Source: an uncultured Flavobacteriales bacterium (lineage in GTDB: Bacteria > Bacteroidota > Bacteroidia > Flavobacteriales_D > Crocinitomicaceae). From it: a DNA stretch of 61,204 nucleotides. Position numbers and translations under genes: made by a program. The notes beneath the pieces were generated by a model, which made no database searches, was not told the origin of the DNA, and saw nothing but the letters and a program-made list of their open reading frames with translations. Below are positions 35,438-43,275 of this stretch, one piece after another; the first letter of the stretch is position 1, and the number at the start of each line of letters is the position of its first letter. Location: NCBI GenBank assembly GCA_903945495.1, contig CAJAVU010000012.1:1-61204 (forward strand), read 5' to 3'.

Positions 35438-37702
35438 TTATTTGTTTTGTGCGTCAACAACAGCCACTTTCACCATGTTAATGATTTCTCTTACAGAGGA
35501 GCCAAGTTGTAACACGTGAACTGATTTTTTTAAACCAACTAAAATAGGTCCAATTGCCTCGCCTTCAGTCATTTCTTGCAATAATTTATACGCAATATTA
35601 CCAGCAGATAGATTAGGGAAAATCAAAGTGTTTACTTGCTTATTCGCCAAATGAGAGAAGGAGAATTTCTCCATCATTAATTCATTGTTCAAGGCGAAAT
35701 TCGCTTGTACTTCACCATCAACTACCAACGTTGGGTATTTTTCATGTAAAATCTCGACCGCCTTGTTCATTTTCTCTGAGTCAGGACCAGGAGAAGAACC
35801 AAAATTCGAATAGCTTAAAAGTGCAATTTTCGGAACCACCTTGAATTTGCGGATCATTTTAGCAACGTTGTTTGTTATCTCTGCAATTTCCTCAGCTGTA
35901 GGATTCAAATTTATTGTTGTATCTGCCAAGAACAAAGGTCCTCGTTTTGTAACCAAGATATACATTCCAGCCACGGTGCATACATCTTTTTGTAAACCAA
36001 TTGTTTGAATTGCCGGGCGAACCACATCACGATAATTTCTTGTAATACCAGAAATCATAGCATCTGCATCTCCCATTTCAACCATCATTGCACCAAAGTG
36101 GTTACGTTCACGCATAATTTGAATCGATTCAAATTCTGTGAATCCTTTACGCTTTCTCTTTTCAAAAAAGGCCTTTCCATAGGAAATTCTGCGTTCTTCC
36201 TCTTCTTCAGATTTTGGATCGATAATTTGGACATCCTGAAATTCAATACTGTATTCTTGAATCAATGCTTCAATTTTCTTTCTTTTTCCAAGTAGAATTG
36301 GGAAAGCAACACCTTCTTCCCAAGCCGTTTGAGCAGCTTTTAGTATTTTGATATTATCTGCTTCAGCGAAAACCACTCGTTTCGGGTTCATTTGCGCTTT
36401 TTCAGTAATATTTCGAATCAATTTATTATCTAATCCTAAGCGATTTTTTAATTGTCTTTCATATGCATCCCAATCTGTAATTGGATTTTTTGCAACGCCC
36501 GATTCCATTGCTGCTTTAGCAACAGCAGGAGCCACATAGTAAATCAAACGTGGGTCCAATGGTTTCGGAATAATTTGATCGCGACCAAAGGAAATATTTT
36601 TCTCACCGTACGCTTCAATTACTTCTTCTGGAATTGTTTCTTTCGCCAATGAAGCAAGTGCTTTTACAGCTGCTAGCTTCATTTCTTCGTTGATTGTAGT
36701 AGCGCGAACATCAAGGGCTCCTCGGAAAATAAATGGAAAACCAAGTACGTTGTTCACTTGGTTAGGATGATCTGATCGTCCTGTTGCCATGATAATATCT
36801 TTTCGTACAGATGTGGCATCTTTGTAGGAAATCTCAGGCTCTGGATTCGCCAATGCGAAGACAATTGGATCTTTAGCCATTGATGCAACCATGTCTTTCG
36901 ATACAATATTTCCTTTCGACAAACCAACAAATACATCTGCCTTCTTCATTGCTTCTACCAAAGAAACAGACTTTTTATGTTTTGAATATGGTACTTTACT
37001 TTCATCCAAATCAGTGCGTTCGCTGCATATCAACCCCTTTGAATCGTACATGAAAACATTTTCGACTTTTGCTCCTAATGCACAATAAAGTTTAACGCAA
37101 GACATTGCAGCTGCTCCAGCTCCAGAAACAACAATTTTCACTTTGTCAATTTTCTTTTTCGCCAGCTCAAGTGCATTCAACATTGCGGCAGAAGAAATAA
37201 TTGCAGTTCCATGCTGATCATCATGCATAACTGGAATATCCAATTCTTCTTTCAATCTTCTTTCAATTTCAAACGCTTCAGGAGCTTTGATATCTTCTAA
37301 GTTAATCCCACCAAATGTTGGAGCAATTGCTTTCACGGTTTGTATAAATAGTTCTGGATCAGAAGCGTCAACTTCAATATCGAACACATCAATATCCGCA
37401 AAGATTTTGAACAACAATCCTTTCCCTTCCATCACTGGTTTAGATGCAAGTGGTCCAATATTACCAAGACCTAAAACAGCAGTACCATTTGAAATTACCG
37501 CAACAAGGTTTGCCTTACTCGTGTATTTATAAACGTCATCAGGATTTTCTGCAATCTTCAAGCAAGGCTCTGCCACACCTGGAGAATAAGCCAAGGAAAG
37601 ATCTCTTTGCGAAGAGTACGGTTTTGTAGGGACAACCTCAATTTTCCCAGGTTTTCCTGAGGAATGGTAATCCAATGCATCTTGTTTGCGTATTTTAGCC
37701 AT
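35438..37702 (-). CDS. maeB: NADP-dependent malic enzyme (MaeB type)
   Basis: Oxidative decarboxylation of malate to pyruvate with NADPH formation. The 754 residues show the MaeB hybrid architecture: malic N-domain (about 15-150; SLAYSPGVAEPCL, PVMHDDQHGTAIIS), NAD(P)-binding domain (about 160-400; VVSGAGAAAMSC, VFALANPEPE) and a C-terminal phosphotransacetylase-like domain (about 430-754; KRVVFAEADNIKIL, LSYSNFGSSPGPDSEKM), regulatory in known enzymes. First gene of the operon with ruvA, sprA and GNAT. A -7-like TATCTTTA (one mismatch) lies on the minus strand at 37722-37729. Confidence 0.93.
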   Translation of the reverse strand: MAKIRKQDALDYHSSGKPGKIEVVPTKPYSSQRDLSLAYSPGVAEPCLKIAENPDDVYKYTSKANLVAVISNGTAVLGLGNIGPLASKPVMEGKGLLFKIFADIDVFDIEVDASDPELFIQTVKAIAPTFGGINLEDIKAPEAFEIERRLKEELDIPVMHDDQHGTAIISSAAMLNALELAKKKIDKVKIVVSGAGAAAMSCVKLYCALGAKVENVFMYDSKGLICSERTDLDESKVPYSKHKKSVSLVEAMKKADVFVGLSKGNIVSKDMVASMAKDPIVFALANPEPEISYKDATSVRKDIIMATGRSDHPNQVNNVLGFPFIFRGALDVRATTINEEMKLAAVKALASLAKETIPEEVIEAYGEKNISFGRDQIIPKPLDPRLIYYVAPAVAKAAMESGVAKNPITDWDAYERQLKNRLGLDNKLIRNITEKAQMNPKRVVFAEADNIKILKAAQTAWEEGVAFPILLGKRKKIEALIQEYSIEFQDVQIIDPKSEEEEERRISYGKAFFEKRKRKGFTEFESIQIMRERNHFGAMMVEMGDADAMISGITRNYRDVVRPAIQTIGLQKDVCTVAGMYILVTKRGPLFLADTTINLNPTAEEIAEITNNVAKMIRKFKVVPKIALLSYSNFGSSPGPDSEKMNKAVEILHEKYPTLVVDGEVQANFALNNELMMEKFSFSHLANKQVNTLIFPNLSAGNIAYKLLQEMTEGEAIGPILVGLKKSVHVLQLGSSVREIINMVKVAVVDAQNK

Positions 37703-37776
37703 AATCGTCTATTGAAGCCGCTAAAGATACAAAAATGGTTTTACTTTTTACGCTTTTGTTATGGAAGTTATATGAA

Positions 37777-37810
37777 TAAAAAAACCCGAATCAGTTTCCT
37801 GATTCGGGTT
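37777..37810 (-). terminator. Intrinsic terminator of the thioredoxin-like T9SS cargo gene
   Basis: AACCCGAATCAG (37783-37794) pairs with CTGATTCGGGTT (37799-37810), a perfect 12-bp stem with a TTTC loop. On the minus strand it is followed by seven T (complement of 37778-37784). Confidence 0.9.
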
Positions 37811-37829
37811 TCAGAAGTTATTCTAATTC

Positions 37830-39470
37830 TTATTTGATAACAACGTTTTTGCTTGTAGAAAGACCGTTAGAAGAAATTGTAACGATATAGCTTCCTTTAG
37901 CCAAGTTGTTCACTGGTAAAGCAATAGATTGAGATCCGTTCAAAGAAGTTAATTCTTGAGATGTCATTACTCGACCTTGCAAATCAACAATAGCAATTGT
38001 ATAATCAGCATTATCTGCTTCGAAAGTAACGTTGACAACATCAGTTGCTGGATTAGGGAATACGTTGAAAGTTTCAACTGCCTCTTCTCCAAGACCTAAT
38101 GCACATGCTACGTTAGCGATTGCAATATCATCAACATAAACATTATTACCGTATCCATTTGTTCCTTTGAACTTAACGAATACTTTCGTGCTTCCAGCGT
38201 AGCTTGATAAATCAACACATTCAGCTCTCCAATCTCCAGCAGCAGGCGTGTAGGCACTTGTCGTTGTAGCAGCAGTAGCTAATGCTGCTCCTGATTTAGA
38301 CCATTCTGATGTCCAAGTTGCACCACAATCTGTTGACACAAGAACTTCTAATGACTCAGTATAACTAGTAGAATAACGTGCATGCGCTACTTTAAAGTTA
38401 AGTGAAGCATTTGATCCACCTGTTAAGTTGATTGGTTCAATAATGAATTCATCTACTTGTCCTTGAGAGCTGTAGTTGTAACAATCGTATTTCAATGCTC
38501 CACCATTTGTAGTTGCACGTGCCCATGTAATACCATTATCTGAGTTATTTAAAATCCAGTTCGCATATGGGAATGTTGCGTTAGAGAAATTGTTTGAATA
38601 AGGCATTGCAACACCAGCAGCTGTTGTTACAGTGAATGAATAATCTTGTACGTTGTTTGTGTTGTTGTTGTCAGCACCACCATTTGGTAAAGTTGTAGTA
38701 ACTTCTAAAGTGTGTGATCCAGCAGCAAATGTGTTAGTTGGAAGTGTAACAGTAGTTGTTGCACCAGCAGCTAATGAACCTGTCCAAGGCATGTTCATCA
38801 CAGATCCATTGTTGTCATATTCGTATGCAATAGAACAAGAAGTCAACGTTGACTGACCATTGTTTTTCAACGTGAAAGTTGGAGCAAATGAACCATTACA
38901 TTGTAAACTAACTGGACCAGCACTTGAATAAACATCAGTAGCAAAAGGACAAGAGTTAATAGATGCAACTAAACCAGCTGTATTTTGCTGACCAACTTCA
39001 TAGATTTTATTGTCTGTACAAACTTTGTATATAGTTGGGAAGTACCCAATATTGTAATCTGCATTAAATCCGTTTGTAGCTGCTCCTGGATCAATAATTG
39101 GATATGGTGTTCCAGCTACCCAATTTCCTTGCGTGTTTGTTCCTGTTCCATTCAAATCAGCTAATGTTGTTGTAGCATCTCCTTCAATATAGAATACCAT
39201 TACATCTTGAGTAATTGTACCTGTAGGACCATGCTCATTATAAAGATCTTCCAAAGCACCTGAGTTATGATATCCCCAACAAGGTCCACACCATGTTGCA
39301 GAAACATCAATGAATACAGTTTTACCTGCAGCAGTTAATGAATACAAGTTCCATGAAGTACCATTTAAATCTGTAAACGTCCAATCAGGAGCTGTAGTTC
39401 CATTAGCCAATTGAGCATTTGCTGAGAATGTTCCCACAAATAACGCAATACTTAGTAATAATTTTTTCAT
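37830..39470 (-). CDS. Thioredoxin-like T9SS-secreted protein
   Basis: A 546-residue secreted protein. After a signal peptide (1-19, FSANAQ) comes a TlpA/thioredoxin-like domain (about 22-170) with an intact WCGPC (in SATWCGPCWGYH) and the cis-Pro region YFPTIYKV. A CARDB-like beta domain follows (about 175-285; APTFTLKNNGQSTLTSCSI), then a MAM/jelly-roll-like domain (about 290-450; FIIEPINLTGG, NVYVDDIAIANV). The end is a type A T9SS sorting domain (about 465-546; FNVFPNPATDVVNV, GSYIVTI). Export through SprA is predicted. The CxxC points to redox or disulfide chemistry outside the cell; the target is unknown. It is monocistronic, with its own terminator. Confidence 0.82.
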   Translation of the reverse strand: MKKLLLSIALFVGTFSANAQLANGTTAPDWTFTDLNGTSWNLYSLTAAGKTVFIDVSATWCGPCWGYHNSGALEDLYNEHGPTGTITQDVMVFYIEGDATTTLADLNGTGTNTQGNWVAGTPYPIIDPGAATNGFNADYNIGYFPTIYKVCTDNKIYEVGQQNTAGLVASINSCPFATDVYSSAGPVSLQCNGSFAPTFTLKNNGQSTLTSCSIAYEYDNNGSVMNMPWTGSLAAGATTTVTLPTNTFAAGSHTLEVTTTLPNGGADNNNTNNVQDYSFTVTTAAGVAMPYSNNFSNATFPYANWILNNSDNGITWARATTNGGALKYDCYNYSSQGQVDEFIIEPINLTGGSNASLNFKVAHARYSTSYTESLEVLVSTDCGATWTSEWSKSGAALATAATTTSAYTPAAGDWRAECVDLSSYAGSTKVFVKFKGTNGYGNNVYVDDIAIANVACALGLGEEAVETFNVFPNPATDVVNVTFEADNADYTIAIVDLQGRVMTSQELTSLNGSQSIALPVNNLAKGSYIVTISSNGLSTSKNVVIK

Positions 39471-39666
39471 AGTTTATAATTTAAGATTTACTAAACAATC
39501 AAGGTAAAATTAACGATTTATCTCTACAATACAATTTTAATAAGCAAATATTATTGGACTCCTAATTCGATTAAGTAATAGTTTTTTTGGTAAATATTTT
39601 ACTGTAAACATTGAATTATTCTGTGTTTGACATATATTTACTTAAAGTAATAAAGGTTGTTTTTAT

Positions 39667-40368
39667 ATGAAAATCGTTGTTTTTTCTGGAGCTGGAATGA
39701 GTGCGGAGAGCGGAATTAGCACATTCAGAGATGCAAATGGTTTGTGGGCAAATCATAGAATAGAAGATGTTGCTACTCCAGAAGCATGGTTAAAAGATTC
39801 TGAAAAAGTGCAACAATTTTATAACCTGAGACGGAAACAAATACTCGAATCTTCACCAAATGAAGCACATTTTTTAATAAAGGAAATGGAAAAACTGGGT
39901 GATGTGACCGTTATTACGCAAAACATTGATGATCTACATGAACGTGCAGGCTCTATTGATGTTGTTCATTTACATGGAAATATACGTGAATCTAAAAGTT
40001 CTGGTCCGAATCAGGAAGCTCACTATTATCCAATTGACGGTTGGGAAATTAAAATGGGTGATAAGTGTGTTGAAGGCTATCAACTAAGACCTCATGTGGT
40101 TTGGTTTGGTGAGTCTGTCCCTAATCTAGAAGTTGCAGCTGATCTTATTTCAAAAGCTGCTGTTTTAATTGTAATTGGCACTTCACTTCAGGTATATCCT
40201 GCGGCTGGCTTGATTCACGCTGCTCCGTTGAATTGCACAAAATTTCTCATAGATCCAAATGCCTCAAATCTGCACGTACCATCTGACTTTATCGTTTTAA
40301 GCGAATCAGCAAGTGAAGGAATGCTTCAATGCTTGGGGCTGTTAAAAGAAAAAAGCGGCCCTCAATAA
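39667..40368 (+). CDS. cobB: Sir2-family NAD-dependent deacylase (CobB-like)
   Basis: NAD+-dependent lysine deacylase, 233 residues. NAD-binding GAGMSAESGISTFRD, TQNIDDLHERAG, catalytic His103 (HLHGN) and GTSLQVYPAAG are present. Tyr52 and Arg55 (FYNLRR) form the YxxR pair that in CobB and SIRT5 favours succinyl and malonyl groups. The zinc module is degenerate: between the catalytic His and LRPHVVWFGE only one cysteine (Cys134, DKCVEG) remains instead of four. Its 3' end overlaps the terminator of the convergent hemD gene. Confidence 0.88.
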   Translation: MKIVVFSGAGMSAESGISTFRDANGLWANHRIEDVATPEAWLKDSEKVQQFYNLRRKQILESSPNEAHFLIKEMEKLGDVTVITQNIDDLHERAGSIDVVHLHGNIRESKSSGPNQEAHYYPIDGWEIKMGDKCVEGYQLRPHVVWFGESVPNLEVAADLISKAAVLIVIGTSLQVYPAAGLIHAAPLNCTKFLIDPNASNLHVPSDFIVLSESASEGMLQCLGLLKEKSGPQ

Positions 40369-40378
40369 GAACCGCTTT
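40343..40378 (-). terminator. Terminator of hemD, overlapping the 3' end of the sirtuin gene
   Basis: AAAGCGG (40352-40358) pairs with CCGCTTT (40372-40378) over a 13-nt loop; on the minus strand the stem is followed by TTTCTTTT. It lies inside the last codons of the convergent cobB-like gene. Confidence 0.6.
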
Positions 40379-40400
40379 AACAAACATATTTTTATGCTTT

Positions 40401-41150
40401 TTATTTTTTCTTCAATTCTTCTTTAACATACAACTCAATTGCTCCAGTCATTGAAGGAGCATTTGGCATTGGCGCATGTACATCAAGACGCAAATTATTT
40501 TTAACCACGGCATTGGCCGTTGTTGGACCAAAAGCGGCAATTCGTGTATTGTTTTGTTTGAAATCTGGGAAATTTTTCAATAAAGACTCAATTCCTCCAG
40601 GACTAAAAAACACTAACATATCATAATATACATCTTCCAAATCTGACAAATCAGACGCCACAGTTCTATACAAAACAGCTTTCGAAAAATTAATCTTATG
40701 TTCTTCTAGGGTAATTGGAATTTTATCACGAAGAATATCAGTACAAGGCAATAAATACTTTTCACCCTTGTGTTTTTTCATAACATCCATCAAGTCTTCT
40801 ATGGTTTGTTTTCCAAAGAAAATTTTACGTTTTCGGTACGTCACATACTTTTGAAGGTAATATGCTACAGCTTCAGAAATACAGAAATACTTCATGGTAT
40901 CAGGAACCTCAAAGCGCATTTCTTCCGCAATTCTAAAGAAATGGTCTACTGCATTTTTCGACGTTAAAATAATCGCCGTATGCTCAGGAATATTCACCTT
41001 TTGCTGACGAAACTCTTGCGCTCCCACACCTTCTATATGAATAAAAGGGCGAAAATCGATTTTCAACTTGTATTTCTCTGCCAAATCGTAATAAGGAGAT
41101 TTATCCCCTTCTGGTTTCGGTTGAGAAACTAATATAGTTTTGATAGCCAA
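40401..41150 (-). CDS. hemD: Uroporphyrinogen-III synthase
   Basis: Cyclises hydroxymethylbilane to uroporphyrinogen III in haem synthesis. The 249 residues follow the divergent flavobacterial form: TILVSQPKPEGDKSPYYDL, PFIHIEGVGAQEFRQQ, AIILTSKNAVDHFFRIAEEM, CISEAVAYYLQKYV, YDMLVFFSPGGIESLL, IAAFGPTTANAV, PSMTGAIELY. The two-lobed alpha/beta plan is visible. The only start that keeps the conserved N-terminus is TTG at 41150. A frameshifted DUF4271 gene precedes it on the same strand with a 30-nt gap, the usual pairing in this phylum. Confidence 0.88.
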   Translation of the reverse strand: MAIKTILVSQPKPEGDKSPYYDLAEKYKLKIDFRPFIHIEGVGAQEFRQQKVNIPEHTAIILTSKNAVDHFFRIAEEMRFEVPDTMKYFCISEAVAYYLQKYVTYRKRKIFFGKQTIEDLMDVMKKHKGEKYLLPCTDILRDKIPITLEEHKINFSKAVLYRTVASDLSDLEDVYYDMLVFFSPGGIESLLKNFPDFKQNNTRIAAFGPTTANAVVKNNLRLDVHAPMPNAPSMTGAIELYVKEELKKK

Positions 41151-41180
41151 CGTTCTAACAAATTAATTTCAATACTCAAA

Positions 41181-41838
41181 TCACTTTAAGAAATTCTTTA
41201 ATACGTAGTAATAGGCTACGAACAGTGGTAGAATTTCGAGAGTGCAAAAATACAAAATTAAATAATACCACGACACGCCATTTGTTAAAACAACATAGGA
41301 ACTTTTAAACAGTCTCAAGATAAATTTTAAACATAACAATCCTGCAAACAAAGCCAAAAACAAACGATTATAGATTGGATTCATAATCCAAAACAAAGCT
41401 AGGATTGAAAAAACTAAACCGAAAAATTGATTGCCTGTAATTGTATTGATAGCGGAAATAGAAATTTTCTTTAATTCTCCTGTTAGAAAACCAACAATTA
41501 AGGGTCCAAAAATCTCCAAAAAAAACAGCGCAAAGGGCACAGAAATGGAAAGAATAATTGACAAAAACAAATCAACGACAATTATTCGGTTCAGCGTAAG
41601 AAATAAACAGAGTCCAAAACCAAGGAAAATAATTCACCAATAGAATCACAGAACTAAACGAACTTAAACGCATGTTTTCCTTTAGTACTTGATCCACCCC
41701 ATTACTTTTAAAAGAAACAGCCAATACAGTAACAATTGCTTTTGTGTTTCCTATTCGCGAAATAGCAACGAACATAAAAGATAAAGCAAGAAAAGCAATT
41801 AAATACATTGTATAGGTTTCCACCTTCGGTTCCAACAT
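41181..41838 (-). pseudogene. DUF4271 membrane protein, frameshifted
   Basis: A DUF4271 family membrane protein split over two frames. The 5' part, from ATG 41838 (MLEPKVETYTMYLIAF), runs in one frame to a TGA at 41572-41574; the 3' part, open from about 41630 to the stop at 41181, continues the family pattern in the +1 frame (LGFGLCLFLTLNRI, then TITGNQFFGL, ending WYYLILYFCTLEILPLFV). Skipping one base near 41619-41627, where the minus strand reads TATTTTCCTTGG, joins ...SVILLVNYF to LGFGLCLF and gives about 218 residues with 6-7 membrane helices, the normal length. It may be a true pseudogene, a sequencing or assembly error in the T4C2 run, or recoding. DUF4271 has no established function. 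Confidence 0.7.
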
Positions 41839-41963
41839 ATTTGGTACCTCCTGAGACACGCTATTAAAAAATTGTAACGCAAACACTTGATTCAATTCTT
41901 CTTTTAGTTTCCACAAAGTTAACAACCTTGTCAAAGAAACTTTCTCTATGAGTAAAATATATT

Positions 41964-41971
41964 TAAATTTG
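41964..41971 (+). promoter_or_regulatory. Candidate -7 element for gcdH
   Basis: TAAATTTG, a full TAnnTTTG match, 19 nt before the ATG at 41991. No -33 TTG at the correct distance. Confidence 0.4.
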
Positions 41972-41990
41972 TGACCATAAAAGTATTTAC

Positions 41991-43196
41991 ATGAGAACTG
42001 ATTTATACGTACATCCTGATTATTACAATATGGATGATCTTTTGACTGACGAGCATAAAATGGTGCGTGACGCAGCAAGAGCATGGGTGAAAAAAGAAGT
42101 TTCACCAATCATTGATGAACATTATGAAAAGGCAACTTTTCCAATGCACCTGCTTAAAGGGCTTGGAGAAATTGGGGCTTTCGGACCTTATATTCCAGAA
42201 GAATATGGCGGACCAGGTTTAGATCAAATCTCGTATGGTTTAATCATGCAAGAATTGGAAAGATGTGATTCTGGACTACGTTCAACTGCATCTGTTCAAT
42301 CTTCTTTGGTGATGTATCCAATCTGGAAATATGGTTCAGAGGAGCAAAAACAAAAATACCTTCCGAAATTAGCAACTGGTGAAATGATGGGATGTTTTGG
42401 TTTAACAGAACCAGATCATGGATCAAATCCAGGTGGAATGATTACCAACTTCAAAGATGCTGGTGATGGTGAAAACGTTATTTTGAATGGTGCTAAAATG
42501 TGGATTTCTAATGCTCCTTTTGCAGATATTGCAGTAGTTTGGGCAAAAGATGAAACAGGACGTATTCACGGTATCCTTGTTGAAAGAGGAATGGAAGGAT
42601 TTTCAACTCCTGAAATGCATGGGAAACTTTCATTGCGTGCGTCTGCAACAGGTGAATTAATTTTCGTTGATGTAAAAGTTCCTAAGAAAAATATTTTGCC
42701 GGGAAGATCTGGTTTAGGTGCTCCATTGAGCTGTTTAGATTCTGCACGTTTCGGAATTGCTTGGGGTGCATTAGGAGCTGCTATGGATTGTTATGATCAA
42801 GCTCTTCGTTATTGTCAAGAAAGAACACAATTCGGCGTTCCAATTGGAGCATTCCAATTACAACAAAAGAAATTGGCTGAAATGATTACTGAAATCACCA
42901 AAGCACAATTATTGACGGTCCGTGTTGGACAACTGAGAAACGAAGGGAAAGCAACTTCTGCTCAAATCTCAATGGCAAAACGCAACAACTGTGAAATTGC
43001 ATTGAACATTGCACGTGAAGCACGTCAAATCCACGGAGGAATGGGAATCACAAGCGAATACTCAATGATGCGTCACATGGCGAACTTGGAATCGGTTGTA
43101 ACATACGAAGGAACTCATGATATCCACTTGCTAATCACAGGTATGGATGTAACTGGAATTCCAGCTTTTACTAGAGAAATGCCTGAAACGAAATAA
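41991..43196 (+). CDS. gcdH: Glutaryl-CoA dehydrogenase
   Basis: FAD-dependent acyl-CoA dehydrogenase that oxidises and decarboxylates glutaryl-CoA to crotonyl-CoA in lysine and tryptophan breakdown. Among acyl-CoA dehydrogenases the glutaryl type is supported by LRSTASVQSSL with its substrate-binding Arg/Ser, LTEPDHGSNPGGM, MWISNAPFADIAVVWA, KLSLRASATGEL and the catalytic base Glu373 in VTYEGTHDIHLLITG. At 401 residues, length is normal. It is monocistronic with its own terminator. Electrons would pass to ETF, which is not in the window. Confidence 0.88.
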   Translation: MRTDLYVHPDYYNMDDLLTDEHKMVRDAARAWVKKEVSPIIDEHYEKATFPMHLLKGLGEIGAFGPYIPEEYGGPGLDQISYGLIMQELERCDSGLRSTASVQSSLVMYPIWKYGSEEQKQKYLPKLATGEMMGCFGLTEPDHGSNPGGMITNFKDAGDGENVILNGAKMWISNAPFADIAVVWAKDETGRIHGILVERGMEGFSTPEMHGKLSLRASATGELIFVDVKVPKKNILPGRSGLGAPLSCLDSARFGIAWGALGAAMDCYDQALRYCQERTQFGVPIGAFQLQQKKLAEMITEITKAQLLTVRVGQLRNEGKATSAQISMAKRNNCEIALNIAREARQIHGGMGITSEYSMMRHMANLESVVTYEGTHDIHLLITGMDVTGIPAFTREMPETK

Positions 43197-43212
43197 TCGT
43201 TACAACAATATT

Positions 43213-43248
43213 AAAGCCATCTGTTTTCACAGATGGCTTTTTTGTTTT
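43213..43248 (+). terminator. Intrinsic terminator after gcdH
   Basis: AAAGCCATCTG (43213-43223) pairs perfectly with CAGATGGCTTT (43230-43240) over a 6-nt loop, followed by TTTTGTTTT. Confidence 0.92.
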
Positions 43249-43275
43249 ATCTTTTCACCAATCAAACTACTCAAA

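Noticed and set aside
41839-42108. Upstream extension of the DUF4271 reading frame into the gcdH 5' end, antisense
   Set aside because: The extra 90 residues have no family similarity and overlap the strongly supported start of gcdH; the ATG at 41838 fits the DUF4271 N-terminus.
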